Positions 1 to 10,699 of a stretch of DNA of 64,000 nt are shown one piece after another. The stretch lies in contig JAHQIW010006080.1 in assembly GCA_019055375.1 (NCBI GenBank), positions 1 to 64,000 on the forward strand, in the 5' to 3' direction. Positions within the stretch are counted from its first letter, which is position 1; each line of letters starts with the position of its first letter. A program made the translations under genes and the position numbers. The notes beneath the pieces were generated by a model. That model searched no databases. It was given only the letters and a program-made list of their open reading frames with translations, and was not told where the DNA came from. Source of the DNA: Parelaphostrongylus tenuis (lineage: Eukaryota > Nematoda > Chromadorea > Rhabditida > Metastrongylidae).

Positions 1-1144
1 GATGTATGGATGATATTCCTACTATTCAAAATGAAGCAACCATGATCTCTTCTTGTCTGGCAAAGTGGCTATTTTCCTAAGATCACTGAGTAATGGCGCA
101 ATTAGTATTTTCCCTTCTACAATAACATCGTCAATTGCTTACTGAACACAGAGTCTACTTGAAACACAAACCTGCACTACACTGCATACACCAGAACGGG
201 TGTGAGTGAAACATTAAATTGTGAAAGTTCGAGCTCAATGTTTCTATCTCCCCTAAAGAACCCCTTTCTCCCATCACAGGCTGCTATGCCTACAACAGAA
301 TTCGTGTTTGCCTACACACAACCGTGAACCAAAAGCAGTCACGTTAGAAGACAGAGCTTTCACGCACGTGGCACAGACAAAGTGTTAGACGTAGGGGTTT
401 CTGCATTGTTACAAGTTTTATACAGCTGTCCTTATGTCGAGCTAATTGCTTACGAGAGCAACAGCACCACCCTGCCAACGTGCTCATAACACATGTTCTG
501 TGGCTGCTTTAATAGAACTGCTTGGAATTTACAGCAAAATAACTTTAACTTTGAAACTTATGGGCCAAAACCTATCTGATAAACCCCCCCACACTGGACA
601 TCTGGGACGGTATTGTGAGGCACTGCTCTGAGAGACACAGAGGAGATGTTTTCAAGGCAACAATCAAGCTTCAAAGAACCATTACTTTTCAGTCCATCAG
701 CATGACGGTAAAATGCCTCTTAAAAGACTCATTCAGGCTGAGTGAAGTGGACATTTTACAGCACACCAAGACAAAATACTTATATAACGAAGCTGGTGGT
801 GTATTCTGGCTAAGTAGGTGGTGCCACATAAAAATTCTGTTTGTAGCTCGCGCATCTAGGTAGAAGAGGTTTATCAGCAGATCAATCTCTAGTCATCTTC
901 CTGTATTAACCGTCTTGTGCTAGTGTAGTGGGTCTCTTATGTTAAGCAACTCCATGTATGAATTTTCTGCAAGTGGCTGAGATTGGCACGGGACAAATAC
1001 CTCTTCTATGTTCTGTTTTTACCTCAGGCAAAAAAATCATTCTTCCAAAATGTATGAGACAGCATTACCAATCTACATGCTGCTATGAGCTAATAAAACA
1101 CACAGTGATCATAATCAGAGCAGGGTACCAATCATTAAAGTTCA

Positions 1145-1375
1145 CTAGGTGTCAGGTCCCTGGGTTGAATGTTTGCATTTTAATCATCACATGTAACCCT
1201 CACAAAACCATGAGAAGTTTATACTCTTCCTACTTACAGATGAAAAGCACTGAACTCGGAAAAGCGAAGGTACTTGTCTGAGGTCGTGCCAGCTAAAATA
1301 AACGGTACAACTGGGATTCAACCCAGTCTTCCAAACTCTTAAATCACGCCCTTATCTACCACATTATACTTTTTC
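1145..1375 (+). repeat. MIR SINE, diverged copy
   Basis: The order of landmarks follows the MIR consensus: a 'taggtgtcaggtccctgggt' start, 'ttttaatcatcacatgtaac', 'cttacagatgaaaagcactg', then 'gggattcaacccagtcttcc' near the 3' end, followed by a cttatctaccacattatact tail. MIR is an ancient mammal-wide tRNA-derived SINE. The copy is old and has several indels. Confidence 0.75.
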
Positions 1376-1984
1376 TTGCTCTTGTGACATCTTGATAGGG
1401 AGTCATCCCTCTTAGGAGGGGGAACGAAAAAGAAATTCACCTGCGACACGATACAAGATATAACATTGTGCCCCTCTAGCAGAATGCCTAGAAAAGTTTT
1501 TGCTATTCTATACAATGGAGATAGAACAACACTTGTGAGGTGGGTCTAGTTGGGGAGCTTTAAAGCATGGAGCTGAGTGTGTGGTTGCTCTGACTGGGTT
1601 GGTTCAAATCCACCAATGTTTTAGAGAGCGACGTCTGTCATACACTGGCCACTTCAATCCTCGCGCGTGCGATTTAGTCCTTGCCATCCATTGATTTGCG
1701 AGTTTAGGTTGGCAGAGACAAGACCCATATGAGTAAATAACTAAAAACTGCACAATGAGACCCAATACGACATCAGTACCACTTTGCCTCGGGCAGGGCT
1801 ATGTTAGGTGGGCAACAGAGGGACTGCCAGAGGGCTTCCCAGGGGTTGCTGGATCATGAGATTAGCTATGAGGGAGCCAGCAGAGCAGGGGGGCAGCCCA
1901 CATCCAAGGGCAGGAGGTGGGCTGGGCCGTCTGCACCACATAACATCTGGCAGGAGATGATGCTGGGGGCCAGACAAATAATGA

Positions 1985-2110
1985 TTATGTTTGCTTACTT
2001 CTCTGTGTCAGGCCCTGTGCAAAGCAACTCATGCCCGCCTAACCCACTGCGCTAGGCACTCTGATGCCCTCTTAAGGGGTGAGGCTGAGGCCAGAGGGGG
2101 GACAGTGACG
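1985..2110 (+). repeat. MIR-like SINE fragment
   Basis: A weaker MIR match: 'tgtgtcaggccctgtgcaaa', a degenerate middle, then 'ggtgaggctgaggccagagg', which sits where MIR has its 'gaaactgaggcacagag' segment. It is shorter and more diverged than the two other MIR copies in this segment. Confidence 0.45.
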
Positions 2111-2924
2111 CAGCATGAAGTTTGAACAGCAAGGGGTGGTGAGGCTGGGTGCGCTAAGTCTCCATCATCCCATCCCAAAGCCCACGGGAACTCTGTGCCG
2201 TGTGGCCGACATGGGGCTCAGCACGCTCCCGAGGTCAAGAAGGGGTTGCATGAGGAACTGGCAGAGAGAAAACCACCTCTGGCCTATAAGGAAAAGTAGG
2301 GGGAGATGGTGGGTTCAGGGCGTGAGACTCCTCAGACTGCTAAGATGCAGCAGTTTCTTTTCTCTGCAGCACAAGACTGTTCCACCTCACTGGTGGGCTC
2401 CTCTGTTTTGCTCATCAAGTCACCCTTCGCGGCTTGGGGCATTCCAAGACCGGGGGGAAATCTGCATTGGGGACACGTGATCCCAGACAACCGAATCCTT
2501 TCTTCCCACACCACTTCTCCAGGCTCCTCACGCATTTATCACCAGAATCGAAGTCTTCCTTGGGAGCCCTTTTTGGTTGCCGGCCGTGCTGAATGGTTGA
2601 AATTTTCAGACAAATTATGCGTAATTTCATCTTTGGCGAATCCCCAGAAACATGGATGGCCATGTTTTGCTGAATGAATGCCCTCCGCTCTCTCAACCAA
2701 TGTGGTTTCTGATGTGGTCATCACATGGTGTGGTGCTCTGGAATGGAGCCCGGAGCTTCAGGTGGCCAACTTCGGCTCCTTCCGACTAAACATCTTGGAT
2801 GGATGGAGAGTGACGTGGTGTCAGGCAAGCGAATATACGTTCCACCGACCTTGGGAATGAAGAGCAACAAGGACCCCACGGGATACTCTTAGTCATGTTA
2901 ACCAATATTTTATTGGTTTCTGAG

Positions 2925-3164
2925 AACACACTGACATTCTTCTAAGAACTTTACAGGTGGAATTCATTTAATTGTCATGACAACCCTATAGGGTAGATGG
3001 TACTTAGTACCCATGTTCCTGATGGGGAGACTGAGGCACAGGCAGGTTTTTTACACCTTGCCCAAGGTCCACAAAATCCGTTAGTGGTAGAGCCTAGATC
3101 CACTTCCAGGTTATCTCACTTAGAGCCCAGAGTCTTTATCACTTCTCTACTAATTGCCTCCTGG
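2925..3164 (+). repeat. MIR SINE interrupted by Bov-tA
   Basis: MIR landmarks appear in order: 'cattctaagaactttacagg'-like start (here cttctaagaactttacaggt), 'aattgtcatgacaaccctat', 'ggggagactgaggcacaggc', 'cttgcccaaggtccacaaaa', then a 'tagagcctagatccacttcc' segment. The 3' end is cut at 3,164, exactly where the ruminant SINE begins, so the younger SINE landed in or beside this older MIR. Confidence 0.8.
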
Positions 3165-3373
3165 GGGCTTCCCAGGGTGGCTCAGTGGTAAAGAACCCGC
3201 CTGCCAGTGGCAGGAGAATGCAGGTGTTTGATCCGTGTGACGGAAGATCCTCAAAGGAATGGCAGCCCACTCCAGTATTCTTTGCCTGGAGAATTCCATG
3301 GACGAGAAGCCTGGCGGCTACAGACTATGGGGTCACAAAAGATCAGACATGACTTAGTGACTAAGCAACAACA
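3165..3373 (+). repeat. Bov-tA SINE (ruminant-specific)
   Basis: The copy begins 'gggcttcccagggtggctca', has the tRNA-like 'gtggtaaagaacccgcctgc' block, then 'ccactccagtattctttgcc', 'tggagaattccatggacgag' and ends 'gacttagtgactaagcaaca'. This series is diagnostic of the Bov-tA family of ruminant tRNA-derived SINEs. Imperfect flanking repeats (aattgcctcctgg at 3,152-3,164 and aatttcctctcagg at 3,373-3,386) look like an old target-site duplication. It is the best marker of the taxonomic origin of the first 6.4 kb. Confidence 0.92.
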
Positions 3374-4699
3374 AATTTCCTCTCAGGAGAAAACTAAAGA
3401 GGCAAGATCCTTCTGTGGAACAACAGCTAACACGTGCTACAAAGCAAGGTGATGCACCTCTCTGTAGGACTTAGGCGTTCATTACAAGAAGGGAGCAAAA
3501 ACTAGATAGACTAGCTTATGTTTTCAAATCCTGATGCTGGTAAAGTCACAACAGAAATCAAAACCAGAAGCTACTTTCATTTCTGAGAACAAACCCACTC
3601 CAAGAAAGAAGGCATAGAGAACAAGTTAATAATGGCCTAAATATAAAGGCACAGCTTCAAATCCAACCTACTATTAATTAATTTATGTATTGCCACTAGG
3701 GAGGAGGCAGTTAGTATTAAGTTAGATTAAATTATGGAGCAAGCTTCAGCATTGCTGTGACTATTTTCAACAGTAATTATTAAGTTGCTACGCCTTCCCT
3801 CCCTAATAAAAACCCTTCATTCTCATTTTCCGAATGCTTTGCTATTCACCTGTCGTGAGCTTCTTTGAACAGGCATGACAAGCTTTTCATATTAAAGACA
3901 CTTTTCAAAGACAGCAAGGAAATCTTGATTTGTAAATCCTAGTAGGCTTTTGATCCAAACTGGTGCTCTAAAGAATATCTGTCTCCAGCTTTCTCTGAAG
4001 GGTTTCTGGGTCTCACTGCTGAGCTGAGAGAGCACCTGCCGAGACCAACAGCCCTGAAGAAACTATGGACGCTGGAAACAGGGAAAGGGGCACTGAATGG
4101 GAAGTCCAGAGGCCTGGAGAGCACCACCACTTCGGAGATGTGTGGATCTGCCTTCAGCTTTCCTATCTATAAAATAGAGGCCCCCAGCTGACTACCCTCC
4201 TTGGGTTGGCAGGAGGCGCAAATATACACCGAAGCTGTCTGGAAACAGCAAACCACACAAATGTAAATTGATTAGATAAACTAGTTAACTGATGAGTTAA
4301 TTAACTAATTACATTGGCCAATTAATTAATTGATAGTCTATTCACTGTTTAGGTGATTCACCGGGTTACGGTAGAACCTAAAATGGAAGGGCTGAGTTAC
4401 TGCCCAGAGGCCCAGCTCTGATGACCTCTTGCCCCACTATTCCTGCTTCGGATTGGAAACAAACTTCCCCACTCCCTCTAATGAGCCATATCCTGGCTCA
4501 GATCCTGCCATAAAACACTGCTTTTGTGTGCTCCCATCAGCGCCTGAGGACCCGAAGGCTGTCCATGCCTGAAATGGTCCAACCTTCCAAGGAAAAGACC
4601 AAAGGGACTCTTAGCAAGGTCCACTCATTCCCTCGCCTCTGCACCAATCAGAGGACCAGGGAATACTTGGTACTTGCTTCCCCAGTTGCTCTGCCCTGA

Positions 4700-4960
4700 G
4701 TAATTCATTCATCCACTTGTAACTGTGTTTACTGAGGGTGCACTGTGTGACCAGGCTCGTGTGAGGAAGGACGAGGAAAACATCCTGCCCTCAAGGAGCT
4801 CAGAGCGGAGCAGGAGGCAGCGGCCCTGCGGACAAAGTGGTCAGGAAGGTCTGCCGAGAGCATGCTGTGGGTGGGCAGACAGAAGCCACACTCTTTCAGG
4901 AAAGAGGAGGAGGTGGGGAGGAGGAAAGGCAAGGCTAAAGAGCTCCTGCGGAGGTTGAAT
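4700..4960 (-). repeat. L2 LINE 3' end, reverse orientation
   Basis: The + strand reads 'attcattcatccacttgtaa', 'tttactgagggtgcactgtg' and 'catcctgccctcaaggagct'. This is the reverse complement of the L2 3' end, whose forward strand ends in a gaatgaatga-type tail. The copy is diverged. Its right limit is unclear because the following GC-rich stretch has no clear match. Confidence 0.6.
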
Positions 4961-5156
4961 GAAGTCACTGCAACTCCCAGGTGCCAAGTTCCAGATTCAC
5001 TTGCAGTGAAGCCAACTGCAGGTCCCTGACAGACAGCAAAGTGACTAAGGTGTTAAAAACTGTTATTGTTTCAGTATCGCAAGTCAAAATAAAGGAGAAC
5101 TGACAGAGACAGAAAAACACTCATGATGGTGTATTTACTCCTCCCTCACCCTAAAC

Positions 5157-5200
5157 CCCATGGAGATTCTGATTCAGTAGGTCTGGGGCAGGAGAGCACA
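5157..5200. repeat. MER5A-like (hAT-Charlie) DNA transposon fragment
   Basis: The stretch 'ggagattctgattcagtagg' followed by 'tctggggcagg' is a well known signature of MER5A/Charlie non-autonomous elements in mammals. Only this short core is recognisable, so boundaries are approximate. Confidence 0.5.
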
Positions 5201-5313
5201 TGTATGTACTAAGAAAGTTCTACAGGATATAGTATCTGGCCTGCAATGTTTTCTGTTGGTGGGCCTCCAACATTTTTCACATCATGGGGAGAACATAGTA
5301 ACTGAATAATATT

Positions 5314-5399
5314 TCAACATACTGAAATTAACATAGAGATGATCTGGCAACGACGTATCAACATACTGAATTAACACAGAAATGATCTGGCAACACGTA
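5314..5399. repeat. Two-copy tandem duplication, about 43 bp unit
   Basis: Unit 1 (5,314-5,357) and unit 2 (5,358-5,399) both start 'tcaacatactgaa' and contain 'gatgatctggcaac' or 'aatgatctggcaac'. They differ by small indels and substitutions. It lies in the ruminant segment, with no gene context. Confidence 0.85.
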
Positions 5400-6384
5400 T
5401 AGGGACTGGTGGGGGAAAAATCCAATTTTCTTTCTTTGTATTACATTATTATGATAAGAAAAACAATGCTAGGAAAAAACACTGAACAGTGGATTTTTAT
5501 AAAACATTCCAAATATAACCTTTTGATATCACTAAATTCAAGAAGTTTTACAAGGCAGCCCTACAAACAATGTTCAAATGTAATTTGAACGGTTTATACT
5601 TTTTTGAATGTTTGTAGGAAATATTAACTTTTATAACCCAGTAAACAAGAAATTACAACCATGAATATGTGTGTGACAATGTGAAACCCATTCTGTGTGG
5701 CTCGTAGTTTTAGGAAGCTCATCGAGTTAGGTTGTACAATTATCCCAGCTTTCAATTCAGACAGAACAAAATTTCAACTGGGCTCAAAAGATGTCAGCCA
5801 CAGCCTGTATCCTGTTTTCCAGTGAAAATCTTTAAGCCAAATGTTAAATAGTAAAGTTGATCTAGACGCAACTCAGAGAGACAGGTGACCTTCTAGAAAG
5901 TTTAAGTTAACAAACAAACGTGAACACAGCTTCCATGTGTAGTAAAACCCTGAAAACCAGAAGAGAAGACGGTTTTAAGAAAACTGATTTATTTAAAATA
6001 AAAGGAATACAAGTTTTCTGAGCCTCCAGAAGTGAAGTCACAGAAACTTTGCCCTATAGTTCTTTAGGTACACAGTGATTCACGAAATGCCCAGAAAATT
6101 CCTCTGTACGGTGTTGGTAAGTCGAGCCAGCAACTACTCAAACCAAGCCAGTTCCCTCTGTAAAAAAGGCTGTATATTAGAGTAACATCAATGTTGAATG
6201 CCAACAAGACTCTCAATTCAACTTTATGGTTCTTATATTATCTACAGTGTCCAAGATCAAACTAGACATTTCAACAAAGCATGCTAAGAACTGGAAGGCT
6301 TCATATTATCGGGCATAACTAAACTAATAACAATTTTTTAAAATATCCTGGTTTTGTATCCCATTTACCATGTGGCAAGGAAGG

Positions 6385-6712
6385 TATGGAGAGGCGGGCA
6401 GCGGGCGTAAGCCGCGGGGAGAGGTATGGGAGGCGAGGGCGGAAGGGGGGGTGTCCGATAAGATTTAAAAAAAAACAAGGGAGTGGGAGAGGTAGGGTGA
6501 AGGGGAGTGGGGGAAGGGGGGGGGGGGGGGGGGGGGCGGGGAAGAGGAGTGGCTGGCAAGGGTAGAGTGAGGGGCGAACATATAGGGTAGAAGGAGTAGA
6601 GGGTGAGGGAGAGGGGAAAGTGGAGAAAAAAATAAGGGAGGGGGGGGGGAAGAGGAGAGGGCGGGGGGGGGGTGGGATAGGGGGGAGAGGGAAAAAAAAG
6701 GGCAAAGGGATT
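6385..6712 (+). repeat. Purine-only low-complexity tract with poly-G run
   Basis: Almost every base is G or A, with G homopolymers up to about 18 bases (around 6,517-6,536) and very few C or T. It begins where ordinary ruminant sequence ends. The many G runs of varying length, with no repeat period, look more like low-quality read ends or consensus noise than a real microsatellite. Open frames here code only for proline- or glycine-type low-complexity strings and are not genes. Confidence 0.85.
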
Positions 6713-6782
6713 ATGCACGGTACGTCTATCGCAAGGTGATATCAGGTAGCATGTAAAAAAGCTAATATCTTACCCCTGCCCT

Positions 6783-7148
6783 CCCCTCTTCTGCTTGTCC
6801 AACCCCCCCGCTGCTTTACTTCTCCTTTTTTCCTTCTTTTTCCTCCCCTTTTTTTTCTTTTCTCCTTTTTTCCTCCTTCGCTCCCTTCTCTTTTCCTCTT
6901 TCCCCCCCTTCCTGCCCCCTTCCTTTCCCCCCTATCTTTCTTCCTTTTTTTTTTTTCCTTTTTTCTCTTTTCCTTCCCCCTTTCTTCCCCCCCCTACCCT
7001 TGCCCCCCCCTCTCCCCCCCCCCTTTCTTCTCCCTTCCCTCACTTTCTCCTTCCCTTTTCCTTCTCTCTTTCTTGCTCTTTCCCCTTCTCCTCCTCCCCA
7101 TTCTTTTTTTTTTCTCTTTTTTATTCCCCTTTTTTCCTTCTTTCTCTC
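6783..7148 (+). repeat. Pyrimidine-only low-complexity tract
   Basis: Almost every base is C or T. It starts about 70 bp after the purine tract, following a short mixed stretch (6,713-6,782), and ends where AT-rich worm-like sequence starts. Together with the purine tract it forms a sharp strand-asymmetric switch at the join between ruminant and nematode-like DNA. No precise inverted match to the purine tract is visible by eye. Confidence 0.85.
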
Positions 7149-7159
7149 TGTGTGCTATT

Positions 7160-10156
7160 AACCTGATCGTATAGGGCTCACCGGTACGGAGATTGGAGTT
7201 GAGTTCATCTTAGGTGCGCCACGGAGAAGACCTACCAGGACCTACAGTAATCAAATGTAGATCGTTGCCTTGATACCGTCTGATAGCATTGTAGCATCGG
7301 CACCGGAAAATGGGGATCACCAAGTCGCGCTCTGTGCTGAAGGGGAGTGGAGACGACCACTAGGTGGCGGAACTTTTCAACAATTACGTGGGATTGCCAC
7401 CTGGGGTAAATCGCAGTCCCATATTTAATCACCCCTTTGTACATAGTTCTCCGACCTTCAATGACAACAATACTGTACGCTCCCCGCCCGTGAACATCAC
7501 AAGACCGTATGAAACATCCAAAACATCCGCGCTCCACATAAGGTGATAGTACCCCACATCCGCCACAATATTTGCAAAAAGTTTGAGAAGGATGACCTGG
7601 TATCGACGCTGGTGCCTTCAGGTCCCTCCGTCACTCTTGCTGCTGTCCCAATTTTGTGAGGTCGCGTACCTACTATCCCTTCCTTCTTGTTACTGACTCA
7701 TCGTTTAGTGATCCTGCTATCTCGTTGTTTCGATCAATCGTCCATTATCTTGTCATTACTCTCGAAAATAATTGCCGAATCTCAGTCTCTGAGCATTTGA
7801 GGAGACATAGTTTTCTGTTACGTAATCCACCCGAGGCGTCAGGAATTTGTACAAACTATTTGATATCGTTATTGTAACATTTGTTCCTTTAGGTTGTTCG
7901 CCTTAGACGACTATTTCGTTGTACATACACCAGACACTAACTTGTCGTATATCATCAGCCGCTCTTTGGAATAATGCTGCTGTTATTGAATAAATTATTA
8001 ACTGAATCATGTGTCGCAGAGGAACAGACAAGAACCTTCCTAAGACTCGCGTGGTGTTCAAGGGCTAGTAAAAGGCCAGAACCACCATGGCTTTGAATCT
8101 TTTGAGATGTTGTAGGGCGTTAATGGCTTGCGAGTGTTTCGACAGTCCTGCTCGCTTCGTCAAAGACATTCGCGCTCCACTAGCTATCCTACTTAGAGGG
8201 GAAGAAGAAACACAAAATGCTAAGACCAGGTACTCGAAATGATTCGGAATGGTCGTCAAGATTATATCAAAGTTCAAAAAACCAAGTTTTCAAATACAGT
8301 CGATTGATGGACGATGTCTGCATAACATGATAACATTTTAGGCTTTTTATGAGATTCAGCATAGCACTTATACAGGATAAGCACAGAAGATGTTCTGTCT
8401 TTGACCATTCCCAAACATGAAATGAGCCCCAAGTGCGGCAAGCGATAGTCTTGCGTCGATCTGACAGGTCTCGAGCAAAATTTATAGTTTGTTAACTCAG
8501 GGCAAATGCAGTCTTTGTACGTTTTGCTTACGGTAACGAGATTATCACTATTATATTCGACAAAGCGCGGCCAAAATTAGATTGGTGTAACAGCATAGTA
8601 ACAGGAAGAGTATTTGGACCTTTTCCATTTCATGACATTGGAAAAAATCATCAGACTTTCGATTCGCCATTCGCATAAACGAGAGTTCATTCCGCAAATC
8701 TGATATCTACATGAGCAGATGAAGTTGGCTGATGGTTGTTAGAATATTTATCAGCAATGAAAGTCTTATAGCTCACAATGGTATTGTGAGACATACTGAA
8801 CTGATAGATGTTAAGAAGCGCACTTCCTCATTGTTAGCAGAGTAAGGATACACCGTCAAGTTGCACGTGTTTGATTGAGCAAGTGCCAAAAGATAATAAT
8901 TTGTATAAAGAAATCGAAAAACTTGTCTTGATTAGCTGACGTGAGGTTGGTAAAGTAGCCCTAGTAGTAGTAGTTCGGCTGACGTTTCGGCGACCCGTCT
9001 TTTACAGAAACTGGACATATGTATTACTAGTCTCAGTTTATAGAAGGTTTATGGAAAGTCCAACTTTTGATTTGTTGCAATGTACTGATTTCTAACTTGA
9101 AGAAATTTAGTTGATATACACACTTGTGATTGAAATTGAACGGAATCATCTAAAACAAAGATTCTAATATTGATCCTGGAGAACTGGTGGAAATCTCATA
9201 TGGCTGGGCTTAAGGCATATGGATATGAGAAGAGAGTGCTAAAATATCATTAGCTTCTCGAGTATAGCATTATTTTTCCGTCCGCTGACTATGAGAGGCC
9301 TCTGAGTACAAGTAAAGTTGCTATTAGAGATTTTCGACGCCTACATTATAGTGAATTTATTTCAAGTTGGAAATTCTGGATGTTTCGTTACTTAAAAGTT
9401 GACAGATAGACATTGCGAAACAAAAAATTGTATCGCTAGTCAAAATTGTTTCTTTGTGATTTTTATTAATTCTGGCTGCAGCAACAAGCTAGATCATAGT
9501 TGCTGATAATATCGTCAAAGTCCTACTAGAATTACCGTGTGTAAAGCAATTCGACAAAATCGGTTTTCGTGCGGATGATTGTATCGAGTTTTTTGAGGCT
9601 ATGTCAGATGAAAAGCTATCGTAATTACTCTGTGCGCTTGACGTTGGCGTTTTGTCAACACTGCGATATAATCTTTATAACGTTTAATTGCCTTTTTTGC
9701 GTCTATGTCGTGCATTGCGTGCTCAAGCATCTATCGTTTTGTCACGGATGTAAATTAGCTTCTTAGAAAATGCTGTTATTTGGAGTATTATGTTTCTAAT
9801 TACAATAAACATTATTGAAGCTCTCATGGCAGTCCGTCTATGAAGTTCACGTATTTTCCAGTGTTCTCGTTTGGTACACAAAGTCTTGTCCTAAAGCGCA
9901 TGTATACCAGCAATAGTTTGACTTACGCGGTTACTTCCACATAGTCCATTATGTTCTTTTACAGACGACGTATCTTGCATTGAGCAAATGACAAGTTACG
10001 GAGAAGGCAGTTTTTCCTTGGCTAGTTAGAGTTTACATATACATTTTATAAGTTACTGATTAACTGAAAAGTCCAGAAAAGTGCTATGAAGTTACGTGCG
10101 CATAAATTATTTACAGAAACTTCTATGAGAGACTCACTTTTTTCCCAGTGCTACGA

Positions 10157-10158
<2 letters not shown>
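7160..10158. other. Gene-poor AT-rich stretch, start of nematode-like DNA
   Basis: About 3 kb with no recognisable gene or complete element. One short splice-bounded coding-like stretch occurs near 9,967 after a 'ttcttttacag' acceptor; it reads about 20 codons to a stop and is too short to name. A hammerhead-like motif near 8,974-9,013 is listed separately. From the first marked worm repeats onward (8.97 kb and 10.3 kb) the assignment is firm; for 7.2-8.9 kb it rests only on composition. Confidence 0.6.
8974..9013 (-). ncRNA. Hammerhead-like core motif, degenerate
   Basis: On the - strand a CTGTAAA block is followed by a GC-rich hairpin-like stretch and then GCCGAAACGTCAGCC. This has the same layout as the motifs near the Penelope-like elements at 31.4-31.8 kb and 43.0 kb (CTGANGA, short stem, GAAAC). 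The first box departs from the hammerhead consensus, so this copy is probably inactive or a remnant of an element terminus. No reverse transcriptase remnant is visible next to it. Confidence 0.3.

Positions 10159-10159
<1 letters not shown>

Positions 10160-10193
<34 letters not shown>
10160..10193. repeat. (TA)n microsatellite
   Basis: A run of about 17 TA dinucleotides. Copy number may be unreliable in the assembly. Confidence 0.95.
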
Positions 10194-10195
<2 letters not shown>

Positions 10196-10301
10196 TTATA
10201 TTACATGGCCCGTAATCTTTCTACCTCTGGCATTTGATTCGTTTACTCATGTTTATCGTCCCAAAAATCTTGGAACACTTAGCATTTGTACAGTTGCACA
10301 C

Positions 10302-10491
10302 AGTGCTATAGAGTGATGTGCAAAACTTTAGCGCCAGGCTGGACTAGAACCCGCACCTCAATTTGTGCAAGAGCAATGTGCAAAACGGACGTCAGTACTG
10401 TAACGGATAGAGCACGCGCTCCCGCAGATTAAGGTGCGGGTTCTAGTCCCGCCTGGCGCTAAGGTTTTCCACATCACTCTATAACACTGGG
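10302..10491. repeat. Head-to-head pair of tRNA-derived SINEs
   Basis: A 60-bp segment ('gctatagagtgatgtgcaaa' onward) is repeated in inverted form at 10,432-10,491. The + copy (about 10,378-10,491) has a tRNA-like head with an A-box region (taacggatagagcacgcg) and a B box (gggttctagtcccgcc), then the family tail 'aaggttttccacatcactct'. The - copy keeps only B box and tail. The same tail follows the tRNA-like heads at 17.4, 19.0 and 60.6 kb, so this is a dispersed SINE family and not a tRNA gene. Confidence 0.7.
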
Positions 10492-10699
10492 TATATCTAT
10501 AACATCATACCACTGCAAAAAGCGGTTAAGTAACAACAATTACATCCATGCAATTGCTTGAGAACTTCGTCTTTCTTAGAAATGTCGTAGAATGCTGGTC
10601 GAGACAACTTTCCGTAGAAAGAGTTTTATAGATAGCTTAAACCATGCTAAGGCATCTCTTAAGGCATTCGCTAAGTAATTGCAATAGAGAGTTGGAAAA

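Larger units (their letters stand above)
1..6380. other. Ruminant host genomic segment, non-coding
   Basis: The base composition is mammal-like and the repeats are mammalian: a Bov-tA SINE, three MIR-like stretches, an L2 3' end and a MER5A-like piece, each listed separately. Open frames here are short, overlap on both strands and run through repeats, so I call no gene. Between the repeats (1-1,140; 1,380-1,980; 2,115-2,920; 3,390-4,690; 5,400-6,380) I see unique-looking intronic or intergenic DNA and nothing else I can name. Bov-tA presence limits the source to ruminants, but I cannot tell cattle, sheep, goat or deer apart. The right edge is uncertain because it fades into the purine tract. 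Confidence 0.85.

Noticed and set aside
1..6380. Lateral transfer of ruminant DNA into a worm genome
   Set aside because: The only link between the two parts is a low-quality tract; chimeric assembly explains it with fewer assumptions.
6319..7166. Long open frames on both strands across the low-complexity tracts
   Set aside because: They translate to proline, leucine, phenylalanine or glycine and lysine runs that follow from purine- or pyrimidine-only DNA; there are no codon or splice signals.
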